Shown one piece after another: positions 1 to 8,727 of a stretch of 64,000 nt of DNA. The stretch is from NCBI RefSeq assembly GCF_900291465.1, contig NZ_LT985808.1:137953-201952 (forward strand), read 5' to 3'. The translations under genes and the position numbers were made by a program. Every line of letters starts with the position of its first letter. The stretch's first letter is position 1. This DNA is from Bacteroides sp. Marseille-P3684. Its GTDB lineage: Bacteria > Bacteroidota > Bacteroidia > Bacteroidales > Bacteroidaceae. Under the pieces are notes generated by a model, which was not told where the DNA came from, did no database searches, and was given only the letters and a program-made list of their open reading frames with translations.

Positions 1-22
1 AACCCCTAAACCTTAACAAGCC

Positions 23-895
23 ATGGGAAGATTCATCAACCCCTTTACAGATGTCGGATTCAAACGCATCTTCGGTCAGGAAATCAACAAAGACCTCCTC
101 ATCGATTTTCTGAACTCACTGCTGGTCGGCGAACGTCACATCGAGGACATCACCTTCCTTGATAAGGAGGTATTACCGGAAATGCTGGAGCAACGCGGCG
201 TCATCTACGACATCTATTGTACCGATACAAACGGGGAACAGTTTATTGTGGAAATGCAGAACCGCGAACAGACCTACTTCCGTGAACGCGCCCTGTATTA
301 TGTGTCACGAACCATCTCCCGCCAGGGAGAACGCGGGATGCACTGGCAGTTTGACCTCAAGGCCGTCTATGGAGTCTTTTTCATGAACTTCGTTTTGAAA
401 GGCTCCGCCCACAAACTACGGACCGACGTCATCCTCGCTGACCGCGACACCCATGAACAGTTCAGCGACAGGATGCGCATGATTTTCCTGGAGCTGCCGT
501 CCTTCACCAAGGAGGAAGATGAATGTGAGACCGATTTCGAACGTTGGATATATGTATTAAAGAATATGGAGACCTTACAAAGATTACCGTTTAAAGCCCG
601 TCAAGCCGTCTTCGACAAGCTGGAACAGATTGTCGACATCGCCTCATTGTCCAAAGAAGACCGCATGAAGTACGACGAGAGCATCAAGATTTACCGGGAC
701 AATCTTGCCGTCATGAGCTTTGCGGAAGCAAACGGAAGGGAGAAAGGCAGAGCCGAGGGTAGAGCCGAAGGTAAAGCTGAAGGTAAAGCTGAAGAGAAGA
801 TTTCCATAGCCCGCCAAATGAAAGCTAAAGGATTTCCAACAGAATTAATTGCTGAAATCACCCAACTTAGTAAAGAAGACATCGAACAACTTTAA
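23..895 (+). CDS. Rpn-family PD-(D/E)XK nuclease / transposase-like protein
   Basis: The 290-residue protein begins FINPFTDVGFKRIFG, the hallmark opening of the Rpn/PDDEXK_2 family (often annotated as a PD-(D/E)XK nuclease family transposase). The nuclease core is visible around residues 60-80 as an Asp in GVIYDIY followed by the E-x-Q of IVEMQ. Family members are recombination-promoting DNA endonucleases, and some may act in phage defence. The C-terminus carries four G-(R/K)-A-E units (about residues 242-257) encoded by a 12-bp tandem repeat, then a helical tail. Such tails are common in this family. It has no recognisable partner gene. The ATG at 23 is chosen because the family motif starts four residues later. 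Its 3' end is duplicated immediately downstream. Confidence 0.85.
   Translation: MGRFINPFTDVGFKRIFGQEINKDLLIDFLNSLLVGERHIEDITFLDKEVLPEMLEQRGVIYDIYCTDTNGEQFIVEMQNREQTYFRERALYYVSRTISRQGERGMHWQFDLKAVYGVFFMNFVLKGSAHKLRTDVILADRDTHEQFSDRMRMIFLELPSFTKEEDECETDFERWIYVLKNMETLQRLPFKARQAVFDKLEQIVDIASLSKEDRMKYDESIKIYRDNLAVMSFAEANGREKGRAEGRAEGKAEGKAEEKISIARQMKAKGFPTELIAEITQLSKEDIEQL
746..793 (+). repeat. 12-bp x 4 in-frame tandem repeat in the Rpn gene tail
   Basis: Four consecutive 12-base units, GGY-ARA-GCY-GAR, encode Gly-(Arg/Lys)-Ala-Glu. The downstream truncated copy of the gene has only one unit at the same place. The repeat number has therefore changed between the two copies, and changes would keep the frame. 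Confidence 0.85.
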
Positions 896-922
896 CTTCG
901 GACTTGCAAACCAAGACACACT

Positions 923-1210
923 ATGGAAGAATCACCACTCATCAAAATGATCAATGAGAAGTTCAAATGCATCTCACACATTACCGACATATCTGCACTG
1001 TCCAAAGAGGACCGCATGAAGTACGACGAGAGCATCAAGATTTATAGGGACAATCTTGCCGTCATGAGCTTTGCGGAAGCAAACGGAAGGGAGAAAGGTA
1101 GAGCCGAAGAGAAGATTTCCATAGCCCGCCGAATGAAAGCCGATGGATTACCGACTGAAATTATTATGAAATATACCCAACTTAGCAAAGAAGACATCGA
1201 ACAACTCTAA
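923..1210 (+). pseudogene. Truncated tandem copy of the Rpn-family gene 3' end
   Basis: This 95-codon frame repeats the last part of the preceding gene almost exactly. Both contain LSKEDRMKYDESIKIYRDN, FAEANGREKGRAE and the ending QLSKEDIEQL. Even the bases after the stop codon are duplicated (CTTCGGACTTG then A-rich sequence). The whole N-terminal nuclease domain, including the D and E-x-Q catalytic residues, is absent. The first 22 residues have no counterpart that I recognise. I read it as a remnant of a tandem duplication or recombination event, although the short frame is intact with an ATG and could still be translated. It ends 28 bases before a strong terminator. Confidence 0.7.
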
Positions 1211-1238
1211 CTTCGGACTTGTAAACCCAGACACATTG

Positions 1239-1298
1239 AGAAGGTGTGCCAACAATCTGTTCCCGGAAATGGATTGTTGGCACACCTTCTGTTTTTTG
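1239..1298 (+). terminator. Rho-independent terminator after the Rpn genes
   Basis: There is a perfect 19-bp stem (1239-1257 with 1272-1290), a 14-base loop, then GTTTTTTG. It would end transcription of the Rpn gene and its truncated copy before the glp promoter region. Confidence 0.9.
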
Positions 1299-1637
1299 CA
1301 TACTCTCATCCCAAACTGCTTCCCCGTTTCGCAATCTTACTTTCATAAAAGCCCTGAACAAGCATCCCAACAAAACAACGAAAGCGAAAACATTTCGAAA
1401 TATCACTTGTGAAATTATGTTTTAAAACATACTCCGCTTTGATAAGTCTCTGCTTATTCTATTATTATACAATAAATTACCTCACATATTTACCTATAAA
1501 ACAAGAAATATTTGTAGAATCTACACTTTCGAAAAAGAAGGAAAAAAGTTTTGTTTTAAAGAAATAATCTCTACTTTTGCTTTCGAAATAGAAACAACAC
1601 AAGAAAACAAACAGAAACCAACAAATCATAGAAAGCA
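1299..1637. other. Intergenic region upstream of glpA with three TTTCGAAA palindromes
   Basis: No gene is supported here. The region is AT-rich and holds the likely glpA promoter. The 8-bp palindrome TTTCGAAA occurs three times: at 1393-1400, 1527-1534 (just upstream of the -33 element) and 1581-1588 (at the expected transcription start). Its placement around the promoter suggests operator sites, but no regulator gene is present in the window. Confidence 0.5.
1550..1579 (+). promoter_or_regulatory. Bacteroides-type promoter of the glp operon
   Basis: TTTG at 1550-1553, 18 bases, then TACTTTTG at 1572-1579 match the Bacteroides -33/-7 consensus (TTTG, about 19 bases, TAnnTTTG). The leader to the glpA ATG would be about 50 bases. 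Confidence 0.7.
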
Positions 1638-3266
1638 ATGATTATGGGAAAAACAGGTAATGGAACAGAATTCGATGTCATCGTGATTGGCGGTGGTGCC
1701 ACCGGAGCCGGAACGGCACGTGACTGTGCGATGCGCGGCCTCCGTGTCCTGTTGCTGGAACGATTTGACTACACCAACGGAGCCACGGGACGCAACCACG
1801 GACTGCTGCACAGCGGAGCACGCTATGCGGTGAACGACGGAGAGTCGGCTGCCGAGTGCATCCGTGAAAACAGAATCTTACGCCGCATTGCCTCCCACTG
1901 TGTGGAGGAAAACGGCGGACTGTTCATTTCCCTTCCCGAAGACGACCTCTCCTACCAGGACAAATTCGTGGAGAGCTGTCGTAAGGCGGGCATTGAAGCC
2001 GAAGCAATCGACCCGAAAGAGGCCATTCGCCTCGAACCATCGGTCAACCCGTCGCTGACCGGTGCTGTCAAGGTACCCGACGGCTCCATTGACCCTTTCC
2101 GCTTGACCATTGCCAACATTCTGGATGCACGTGCACACGGTGCCGTCACCCTGACCTATCAGGAAGTGACCGGCTTCATCCGCGAACAGGACCGCATCGT
2201 CGGCGTGCAGACCTATAACTCCAAGACAAAAGAGCGCACGGAATTCCGTGCAGCCATCGTGGTCAATGCCTCCGGAATCTGGGGGCACCACATCGCCGGA
2301 CTGGCAGGAGTAACCGTGAACATGTATCCTGCCAAAGGTGCCTTGCTCATCTTCGGACACCGCGTGAACAACATGGTGCTGAACCGTTGCCGCAAGGCTG
2401 CCGATGCCGACATCCTCGTTCCGGGCGACACCATCACCGTCATCGGAACAACCTCAACCCGCATACCCTACGAAGAAATAGACCACATGCATGTCACCGC
2501 CGACGAGGTAGACCTTCTGCTGACCGAAGGCGAGAAGCTTGCACCTGCCCTTGCAGATACACGCATCCTGCGTGCCTATGCCGGCGTCCGTCCGTTGGTC
2601 GCTGCCGACAATGACCCGACGGGACGAAACATCAGCCGGGGCATCGTCCTGCTCGACCACGCTTCACGCGACGGGCTGGAAGGCTTCCTGACCATCACCG
2701 GAGGCAAACTGGTCACCTACCGTCTGATGGCTGAATGGGCGACAGACCTCGTATGCAAGAAACTGGGCGTGAATGCCGTCTGCCGGACTGCTGACGAAGC
2801 ATTGCCCGGCTCCCGCCTCACGAAGGAAGAAGAGAAACGCTACCCTGTCGGAAACGTCTACCGTGCCGCCGAAAGCCGCCACGGAGAACTCGCCCGACAA
2901 ATGGACCTGCATGACGCCTACGACAACAGCCTCGTGTGTGAATGCGAAGGCGTCAGCGTGGGTGAAGCCAACTATGCACTCCGCGCACTGGATGCAACCG
3001 ACCTGGCTTCGTTGCGTCGCCGTACCCGCATCGGCATGGGAACATGTCAAGGCGAACTCTGTGCCTGCCGGGCTGCCGGTCTGTTGGCTAAGGCGCACAA
3101 TTGTACCGAAAAGGCCAAGCACGAACTGGTGGACTTCCTCAATGAACGCTGGAAAGGCATGTCACCGGTCGCATGGGGTGAAAGCCTGCGCGAGAGTCAG
3201 TTCTCGGCATGGGTCTACGAAGGGAATTGTCAGTTGGGAAACAATAAGAAGGAGGTAAAACCATGA
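1638..3266 (+). CDS. glpA: Anaerobic glycerol-3-phosphate dehydrogenase subunit A
   Basis: This is the FAD-containing catalytic subunit that oxidises sn-glycerol-3-phosphate to dihydroxyacetone phosphate and passes electrons, through GlpB and GlpC, to the quinone pool. The Rossmann FAD motif VIVIGGGATGAG sits at about residues 13-24, followed by the DAO-fold motifs GRNHGLLHSGARY and GGKLVTYR. The C-terminal third carries the BFD-like iron-sulfur cysteines (VCECEG and CQGELCAC), which are typical of GlpA and absent from aerobic GlpD. Its 542 residues match the usual length. The ATG at 1638 is followed by a second in-frame ATG at 1644, and either could be used. The stop overlaps the glpB start by four bases (ATGA), which indicates translational coupling. 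Confidence 0.96.
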   Translation: MIMGKTGNGTEFDVIVIGGGATGAGTARDCAMRGLRVLLLERFDYTNGATGRNHGLLHSGARYAVNDGESAAECIRENRILRRIASHCVEENGGLFISLPEDDLSYQDKFVESCRKAGIEAEAIDPKEAIRLEPSVNPSLTGAVKVPDGSIDPFRLTIANILDARAHGAVTLTYQEVTGFIREQDRIVGVQTYNSKTKERTEFRAAIVVNASGIWGHHIAGLAGVTVNMYPAKGALLIFGHRVNNMVLNRCRKAADADILVPGDTITVIGTTSTRIPYEEIDHMHVTADEVDLLLTEGEKLAPALADTRILRAYAGVRPLVAADNDPTGRNISRGIVLLDHASRDGLEGFLTITGGKLVTYRLMAEWATDLVCKKLGVNAVCRTADEALPGSRLTKEEEKRYPVGNVYRAAESRHGELARQMDLHDAYDNSLVCECEGVSVGEANYALRALDATDLASLRRRTRIGMGTCQGELCACRAAGLLAKAHNCTEKAKHELVDFLNERWKGMSPVAWGESLRESQFSAWVYEGNCQLGNNKKEVKP

Positions 3267-4513
3267 AGTTCGATACTATCATCATAGGTGGCGGACTCGC
3301 CGGACTGGTCTGTGGCATCCGCCTGCAAGAAGGGGGACACAAATGTGCCATGGTGTCTACGGGACAAAGTGCCCTGCATTTCTCATCCGGCTCGTTCGAC
3401 CTGCTCGCGACACTGCCTGACGGAACTCCGGTGGAACATCCGCTGGAAGCTATGAGCCGCCTGGAATCACCACACCCCTACGCACGCATCGGCGCGGACA
3501 ACATAGCCCGTTATGACCGGGAATTTCCGGAAATGATGAAGCGTGCCGGCATCGGTCTCACAGGCTCCGCCACACGCAACCACTACCACTTCACCCCCAT
3601 GGGGACGATGAAAAAGACCTGGCTCACGCTGGATGAATTCGTCACCTTCGACGAACCTTCGCGCCTGCCGTGGCACAGGGTGGTCCTCGTCAACTTCCCC
3701 GGTTTCCTGGACTTCTACACGAAGTTCATTGCCGATGAATTTGAGAAAGCAGGCGTGTCCTGTACTCCGGTACAAGTGACGCTCCCCTTCATCGAGAAGC
3801 TGCGTTCCAACCCGACGGAAATGCGCTCTGCCAACATTGCACGCACATTCGACTCCACCGGACACATCGACGAGCTGCTCCGTGAACTGAAACCGCATTG
3901 CGGAGAGGCTGATGCCGTGGTGATGCCGGCAGTCTTCGGACTCTCATCCCCCGCTCCGCTGGAGTACCTCAAGGAACAACTGGGCAAACCGCTGTGTCCG
4001 CTTGCCACCATGCCCCCCTCGGTGCCGGGCATCCGGATGCAACAACAGCTGACGAAGCACTTCGTCCATCTGGGAGGAACATTCATGCTGGGAGACACGG
4101 TAGACCGCGCCGACATCGAAAACAACGAGGTCAAAGCCGTCTACACCACCAACCACGCCGACATACGGCTTACTGCCGACCACTATATCCTTGCCACGGG
4201 CAGCTTCTTCAGCCGCGGCATCATCGCACGCCCCGACTCTGTCTACGAACCGATTTTCGACCTGGACGTCTTCTATGACACCGACCGTTCGAAATGGTAC
4301 GACGCTGACGTATTCGCTCCGCAGCGTTACATGACTTTCGGCGTGATGACCACCGACAGCTTCCGTGCCCTGCGCAAGGGGGTCGAACTGACGAACCTGC
4401 ATGCCGTGGGGTCCGTGCTCTCGGGTCACAACGCCCTGCACGAAGGCTGTGGCGGAGGCGTATCCATCATGAGCGCCCTGCATGTGGCAGACAGTTTACT
4501 GAACGATAAATGA
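3263..4513 (+). CDS. glpB: Anaerobic glycerol-3-phosphate dehydrogenase subunit B
   Basis: The 416-residue flavoprotein subunit starts FDTIIIGGGLAGLVCG, a dinucleotide-binding motif at about residues 3-18. It contains the GlpB signature FSSGSFDLL near residue 38 and a glycine-rich GCGGGVS near the C-terminus. GlpB, with FMN in E. coli, links GlpA to the iron-sulfur subunit GlpC. It overlaps glpA by four bases and lies seven bases before glpC, so the three subunits are co-transcribed. Confidence 0.95.
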   Translation: MKFDTIIIGGGLAGLVCGIRLQEGGHKCAMVSTGQSALHFSSGSFDLLATLPDGTPVEHPLEAMSRLESPHPYARIGADNIARYDREFPEMMKRAGIGLTGSATRNHYHFTPMGTMKKTWLTLDEFVTFDEPSRLPWHRVVLVNFPGFLDFYTKFIADEFEKAGVSCTPVQVTLPFIEKLRSNPTEMRSANIARTFDSTGHIDELLRELKPHCGEADAVVMPAVFGLSSPAPLEYLKEQLGKPLCPLATMPPSVPGIRMQQQLTKHFVHLGGTFMLGDTVDRADIENNEVKAVYTTNHADIRLTADHYILATGSFFSRGIIARPDSVYEPIFDLDVFYDTDRSKWYDADVFAPQRYMTFGVMTTDSFRALRKGVELTNLHAVGSVLSGHNALHEGCGGGVSIMSALHVADSLLNDK

Positions 4514-4520
4514 GGAAGAC

Positions 4521-5768
4521 ATGAACTTGCAACAATATAACATCAGCGAAAACAACTTCGAGCAGTGCATCAAGTGTACCGTGTGCACCGTCTATTGCCC
4601 GGTCGTACCGCTCAATGAAGACTTCCCCGGTCCCAAACATGCCGGACCGGATGGAGAACGGCTTCGCCTGAAGGACCCCGACTTCTTCGAGAAGTCACTG
4701 AAATACTGCCTGAACTGCAAACGCTGCGAGGTGGCATGCCCGTCGGGCGTACGCATCGGCGACATCATCCAGTCGGCACGCATCAAGCACAACACCGACA
4801 CACCCAAGCTGCGGGACATGTTGCTTGCCAACACTGATTTCGTGGGCCGCATGTCTACCCCGCTGGCTCCGCTGGTGAACATGACACTGAAGCTGAAACC
4901 GGTAAAGGCAGTGATGGACTCCGTCCTGAAGATTGACCACCGGCGCGTGTTCCCGAGCTATGCCCGGCAGACGTTCGAGAGCTGGTACCGCAAGCATGCT
5001 GCCGAACAACAGCAGAACTTCCGCAAGCACGTGAGCTACTTCCACGGCTGCTATGCCAACTACAACTACCCGCAGTTGGGCAAAGACCTGGTGAAGGTCA
5101 TGAATGCCGCCGGATACGGCGTACACCTGCTGGAGAAAGAGAAGTGCTGCGGCGTGGCACTGATATCGAACGGCCTCATCAACCAGGCAACCCGTCAGGG
5201 CAAGCACAACATAGCCTCCATCCGCCGCTCGGTAGTGGAACAGGACATGCCCGTCATCGGAACCTCCTCGACATGCATCTTCACGCTGCGCGACGAATAT
5301 CCCCACCTGCTCCACATCGACAATGCTGACGTGCGCGACCGTGTGGAGCTGGCGACCCGCTTCCTCTTCCGCCTCATCGACGAGGGCAAGCTCAAGCTGG
5401 TCTTCCGCAAGGACTACAAGAAGCGCGTTGCCTACCACACCGCCTGCCACATGGAGAAGCTGGGATGGGCCATCTACTCCACGTCGCTGCTGCGGATGAT
5501 TCCGGGACTCGACTTCGTGATGCTCGACTCACAGTGCTGCGGAATTGCCGGGACCTATGGATTCAAGAAAGAGAACTACCGGACGTCGCAAGGCATCGGT
5601 GCCCCACTCTTCCGCCAAATCGAATCGCTGGGACTCGACTACGTGGCAACAGACTGCGAGACGTGCAAGTGGCAGATCGAGATGTCGACTTCCGTCCCGG
5701 TGATGAACCCGGTGTCCATCCTGGCCGAGGCACTCGATGTGGAAGCCACGATTCAGGCAAATCGGTAA
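4521..5768 (+). CDS. glpC: Anaerobic glycerol-3-phosphate dehydrogenase iron-sulfur subunit C
   Basis: The 415-residue protein has two 4Fe-4S motifs near the N-terminus (CIKCTVCTVYCP at about residue 16 and CLNCKRCEVACP at about residue 65). Two cysteine-rich CCG domains follow (HGCYANYN...EKCCG and TACHMEK...QCCG). This is the architecture of GlpC and other membrane-associated, quinone-linked iron-sulfur subunits such as heterodisulfide-reductase-D-like proteins. It anchors the GlpAB dimer at the inner membrane and delivers electrons to menaquinone. It directly follows glpB. Confidence 0.95.
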   Translation: MNLQQYNISENNFEQCIKCTVCTVYCPVVPLNEDFPGPKHAGPDGERLRLKDPDFFEKSLKYCLNCKRCEVACPSGVRIGDIIQSARIKHNTDTPKLRDMLLANTDFVGRMSTPLAPLVNMTLKLKPVKAVMDSVLKIDHRRVFPSYARQTFESWYRKHAAEQQQNFRKHVSYFHGCYANYNYPQLGKDLVKVMNAAGYGVHLLEKEKCCGVALISNGLINQATRQGKHNIASIRRSVVEQDMPVIGTSSTCIFTLRDEYPHLLHIDNADVRDRVELATRFLFRLIDEGKLKLVFRKDYKKRVAYHTACHMEKLGWAIYSTSLLRMIPGLDFVMLDSQCCGIAGTYGFKKENYRTSQGIGAPLFRQIESLGLDYVATDCETCKWQIEMSTSVPVMNPVSILAEALDVEATIQANR

Positions 5769-5835
5769 GGTGCTTTCCCGACACAAGAACCATCAGACGA
5801 ATATTCATTCAACACTCTATAAACTCATTAATACC

Positions 5836-7173
5836 ATGTCATTTCTAACTCCTCCTCCTCACAAGCCCGAGTTGCCCAAAGAGCAAATCGACTCGACTTA
5901 CAAGGCACTGCGATGGCAAGTATTCATCGGAATCTTCGTCGGCTATGCCGGCTACTACCTCGTACGCAAGAACTTCACGATGGCTATGCCCCAACTGGAA
6001 GAAATGGGCTACGAACATGCCGCCCTCGGCATCGCCATTTCAGCCAACGCCATCGCCTATGCGTTCTCCAAGTTCCTCATGGGCAGTGTGTCCGACCGCA
6101 GCGATGCACGCAAGTTCCTTCCGTTGGGACTGCTCCTCTCTGCCGGTGCAACCCTGCTGATGGGCACCGCCCTCGGTGTCTCCTCACTCGCCATGATGTT
6201 CATCCTCCAATTCTGCATCGGCTGGTTCCAAGGCATGGGCTGGCCTCCCTGCGGACGCGTCATGACCCACTGGTTCTCCATCAAGGAGCGCGGCACGAAG
6301 ATGTCCATCTGGAACTGTGCACACAACGTCGGCGGAGCCTTGGTCGGCCCGATGGCTGCCTACGGACTCATCTGGTTCGGCGGCTGGCAGGAAGGCACGT
6401 TCTGGTTCCCCGGAATCGTTGCCATCATCATCGCCCTCATCGCGTATGCACTGATTCGTGACACGCCGCAGTCATGCGGATTGCCCTCCATCGAGAAGTA
6501 CCGCAACGACTACCCGAAGAACTACAGCGCCAAGAGCGAGGAAGTGCTCACCACGAAGGAAATCTTCTTCAAATACGTGCTGAACAACAAGACACTCTGG
6601 TTCATCGCCTTTGCCAACGCCTTCATCTACATGGTGCGCTATGGCTGTCTGGACTGGGCACCGACCTACCTGCAGAACGTCAAAGGCTATAACCTGAAGG
6701 ACATCGGTTGGGCTTACTTCGCCTACGAGTTTGCTGCCATCCCGGGCACGATTCTCTGCGGCTGGTTGAGCGACAAGGTCTTCAAGGGACGCCGCGCCAT
6801 CACCACGATGATTTACATGGTGCTGGTAGCCGCCTTCATCCTCATCTACTGGTTCAACCCGGCAGGTCACCCGATGCTCGACACCATCTGTCTGATTGCC
6901 ATCGGCTTCCTGATTTACGGTCCGGTGATGCTCATCGGCGTACATGCGCTTGACCTGGCTCCGAAGAATGCAGCAGGAACAGCAGCCGGTCTGACCGGTT
7001 TCTTCGGCTACTTCTTCGGAACAGCTCTCCTGGCAAACATCTGCGTCGGCTTCGTTGTCGACCACTTCGGATGGAACTGGTATTTCATCCTGATGCTGGC
7101 AGCTTGTACCCTCGCCTTCCTCTTTATCAGTTTCACCTATAAAGAAGAACAATATCTGGTTAAAGGTAAATAA
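5836..7173 (+). CDS. glpT: Glycerol-3-phosphate transporter (MFS antiporter)
   Basis: An inner-membrane MFS antiporter of the organophosphate:phosphate family, 445 residues, about 12 hydrophobic segments. Three functional residues of E. coli GlpT are recognisable in context: Arg in YYLVRKNF (about residue 44), His in NCAHNVGG and Arg in VRYGCLDWAPTYL. The family signature FQGMGWPPCGRV is also present. An in-frame ATG at 5737 lies inside glpC. I choose ATG 5836 because the sequence from MSFLTPPP is hydrophilic and leads directly into the first membrane segment. It probably imports the G3P made by the phosphodiesterase encoded next. Confidence 0.93.
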   Translation: MSFLTPPPHKPELPKEQIDSTYKALRWQVFIGIFVGYAGYYLVRKNFTMAMPQLEEMGYEHAALGIAISANAIAYAFSKFLMGSVSDRSDARKFLPLGLLLSAGATLLMGTALGVSSLAMMFILQFCIGWFQGMGWPPCGRVMTHWFSIKERGTKMSIWNCAHNVGGALVGPMAAYGLIWFGGWQEGTFWFPGIVAIIIALIAYALIRDTPQSCGLPSIEKYRNDYPKNYSAKSEEVLTTKEIFFKYVLNNKTLWFIAFANAFIYMVRYGCLDWAPTYLQNVKGYNLKDIGWAYFAYEFAAIPGTILCGWLSDKVFKGRRAITTMIYMVLVAAFILIYWFNPAGHPMLDTICLIAIGFLIYGPVMLIGVHALDLAPKNAAGTAAGLTGFFGYFFGTALLANICVGFVVDHFGWNWYFILMLAACTLAFLFISFTYKEEQYLVKGK

Positions 7174-7183
7174 ATCTCAAATC

Positions 7184-7214
7184 GGGACGACGGCATTCTG
7201 ACAACCGTCGTCCC
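7184..7214 (+). terminator. Hairpin after glpT (terminator or attenuator)
   Basis: A perfect 10-bp stem GGGACGACGG / CCGTCGTCCC with an 11-base loop, beginning 10 bases after the glpT stop. It is followed by C-rich rather than T-rich sequence. It may protect the upstream mRNA or reduce read-through into the phosphodiesterase gene rather than act as a full intrinsic terminator. Confidence 0.5.
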
Positions 7215-7262
7215 CCTCCCTCCCCAAAAACGCATTACTAATTCAATCTAATATCAACAACT

Positions 7263-8696
7263 ATGTTTGGAAATCTGATCCGTTTAGGCCTCACTTGCAG
7301 TGTTGCCATGGCTATGTTCGCGTCCTGTGAACACCAAGACTTTACTAACACCTACGAAGATGTTGACCGCGTGCAAGTGAATCACATCTCCGACGAAATG
7401 GCCAAAGTGAGAGACTATGTCCCTCGCATGGCAGTCATCGCCCACCGTGGCTCTACATTCTGGACTCCTGAAGAAACTGAGGCTGCTTATCGTTGGGCTC
7501 GTGAAATGGGCGCCGACTATCTGGAAGCAGACTTGCAATGCTCAAAAGACGGAGTCGTACTGGCACTTCATGACGACAACCTCAGCCGTACAACAGACAT
7601 TGAAGACGTATACGGCGAGAGCTTCCCGACTGAAGTACGGCGTGCATTCTATAAAAAGCACTACAAAATGACTGATGCACAGGCAGACGCTCAGATCGAG
7701 AAGGATAAAGCTGCATTTGTTCCTTACTACGCCAAATCATACATGTACGAAGAACTGTTGGCACTGGATGCCGGCACATGGTTCAATGATGCTTCTCCCG
7801 AACAGGGTCGTACAGGTTTCTCCGCACGTGGCGGTGTACACCAATACATCTCGGCCCTGGCTGACTTGATCAACTATGCAAAAGGCAAAAAGCTGGACCG
7901 TGAGAATGGTACAGGTGAACGTATTTATACAATCACAAAGACCGGAGACCCTAACTCTTACACGGAAGGAGACAAACTGGTCTATACATTCAGCTATGTC
8001 AATGATGACGTGGACAGCGGTAACCGCCCGGGTATCTACATCGAGTTCAAGGAATCATGGCTGAACCCGACAACTTTTGAAAAAGACGTTTATCAGGAAT
8101 TGGCAAAGTATGACTATAACATCATCGAAAAGCCCTCAACTGAAACAGCTTTCTATAAGAATGGTAAAGTGAATGTAGGTAATACCAACGGTCGCGTTAT
8201 CCTGCAAACCTTCTCGCTGGAAAGCCTCCGTCGTACAGGAGATGTGTTCCAAGGCAAAATTCCCATGTGCTTCCTCTTCTGGGAAGGCACGGCTGCAACA
8301 GACCTTATCTATGACACCCCGTCAGGTTATGCATCCTTCATCAACTTGGGATTACAGCACAAAGCTCACATCATCGGTCCGAGTATCGCCGGTGCTCCCA
8401 ACAACTATCCTGAAATGAACGCTCCGTGGCAAGCTTATCTTATCAAGAAGTCCGGCATGCTGAACCACCCGTATTCATTCGACTCCCGCGAACAGATGGG
8501 CAAGTATTTCGGTGAATACAACTGGGGCAACGAAGGCGGCTCCCTCTTTGAACCTCCTTATCTCGACGGCGCATTCACCAACCGTACAGAGTTGACCCTG
8601 CAATATTTCATCGACAAAGGCGTACGCAACAAAGACGCCGTGCAGACAGTGCCCGATCCTCGTCAGCTCTTGGACAAACTGGGATATGTGAAGTAA
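7263..8696 (+). CDS. glpQ: Glycerophosphodiester phosphodiesterase lipoprotein
   Basis: The 477-residue protein has a lipoprotein signal ending FASC (Cys22). The GDPD catalytic pattern follows: IAHRGS (His at about residue 61), EADLQ with its acidic metal ligands, and LALHDD with the second histidine. Enzymes of this family hydrolyse glycerophosphodiesters, such as deacylated phospholipids, to sn-glycerol-3-phosphate and an alcohol. The protein is longer than E. coli GlpQ because of extra sequence after the HDD motif (about residues 110-240). No acidic surface-export motif follows the cysteine, so a periplasm-facing lipoprotein is more likely. Its product would feed GlpT and GlpABC. The symbol rests on family and context. 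Confidence 0.88.
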   Translation: MFGNLIRLGLTCSVAMAMFASCEHQDFTNTYEDVDRVQVNHISDEMAKVRDYVPRMAVIAHRGSTFWTPEETEAAYRWAREMGADYLEADLQCSKDGVVLALHDDNLSRTTDIEDVYGESFPTEVRRAFYKKHYKMTDAQADAQIEKDKAAFVPYYAKSYMYEELLALDAGTWFNDASPEQGRTGFSARGGVHQYISALADLINYAKGKKLDRENGTGERIYTITKTGDPNSYTEGDKLVYTFSYVNDDVDSGNRPGIYIEFKESWLNPTTFEKDVYQELAKYDYNIIEKPSTETAFYKNGKVNVGNTNGRVILQTFSLESLRRTGDVFQGKIPMCFLFWEGTAATDLIYDTPSGYASFINLGLQHKAHIIGPSIAGAPNNYPEMNAPWQAYLIKKSGMLNHPYSFDSREQMGKYFGEYNWGNEGGSLFEPPYLDGAFTNRTELTLQYFIDKGVRNKDAVQTVPDPRQLLDKLGYVK

Positions 8697-8727
8697 CGAA
8701 TACTAACCTCTTAAACGACAAAAAACA

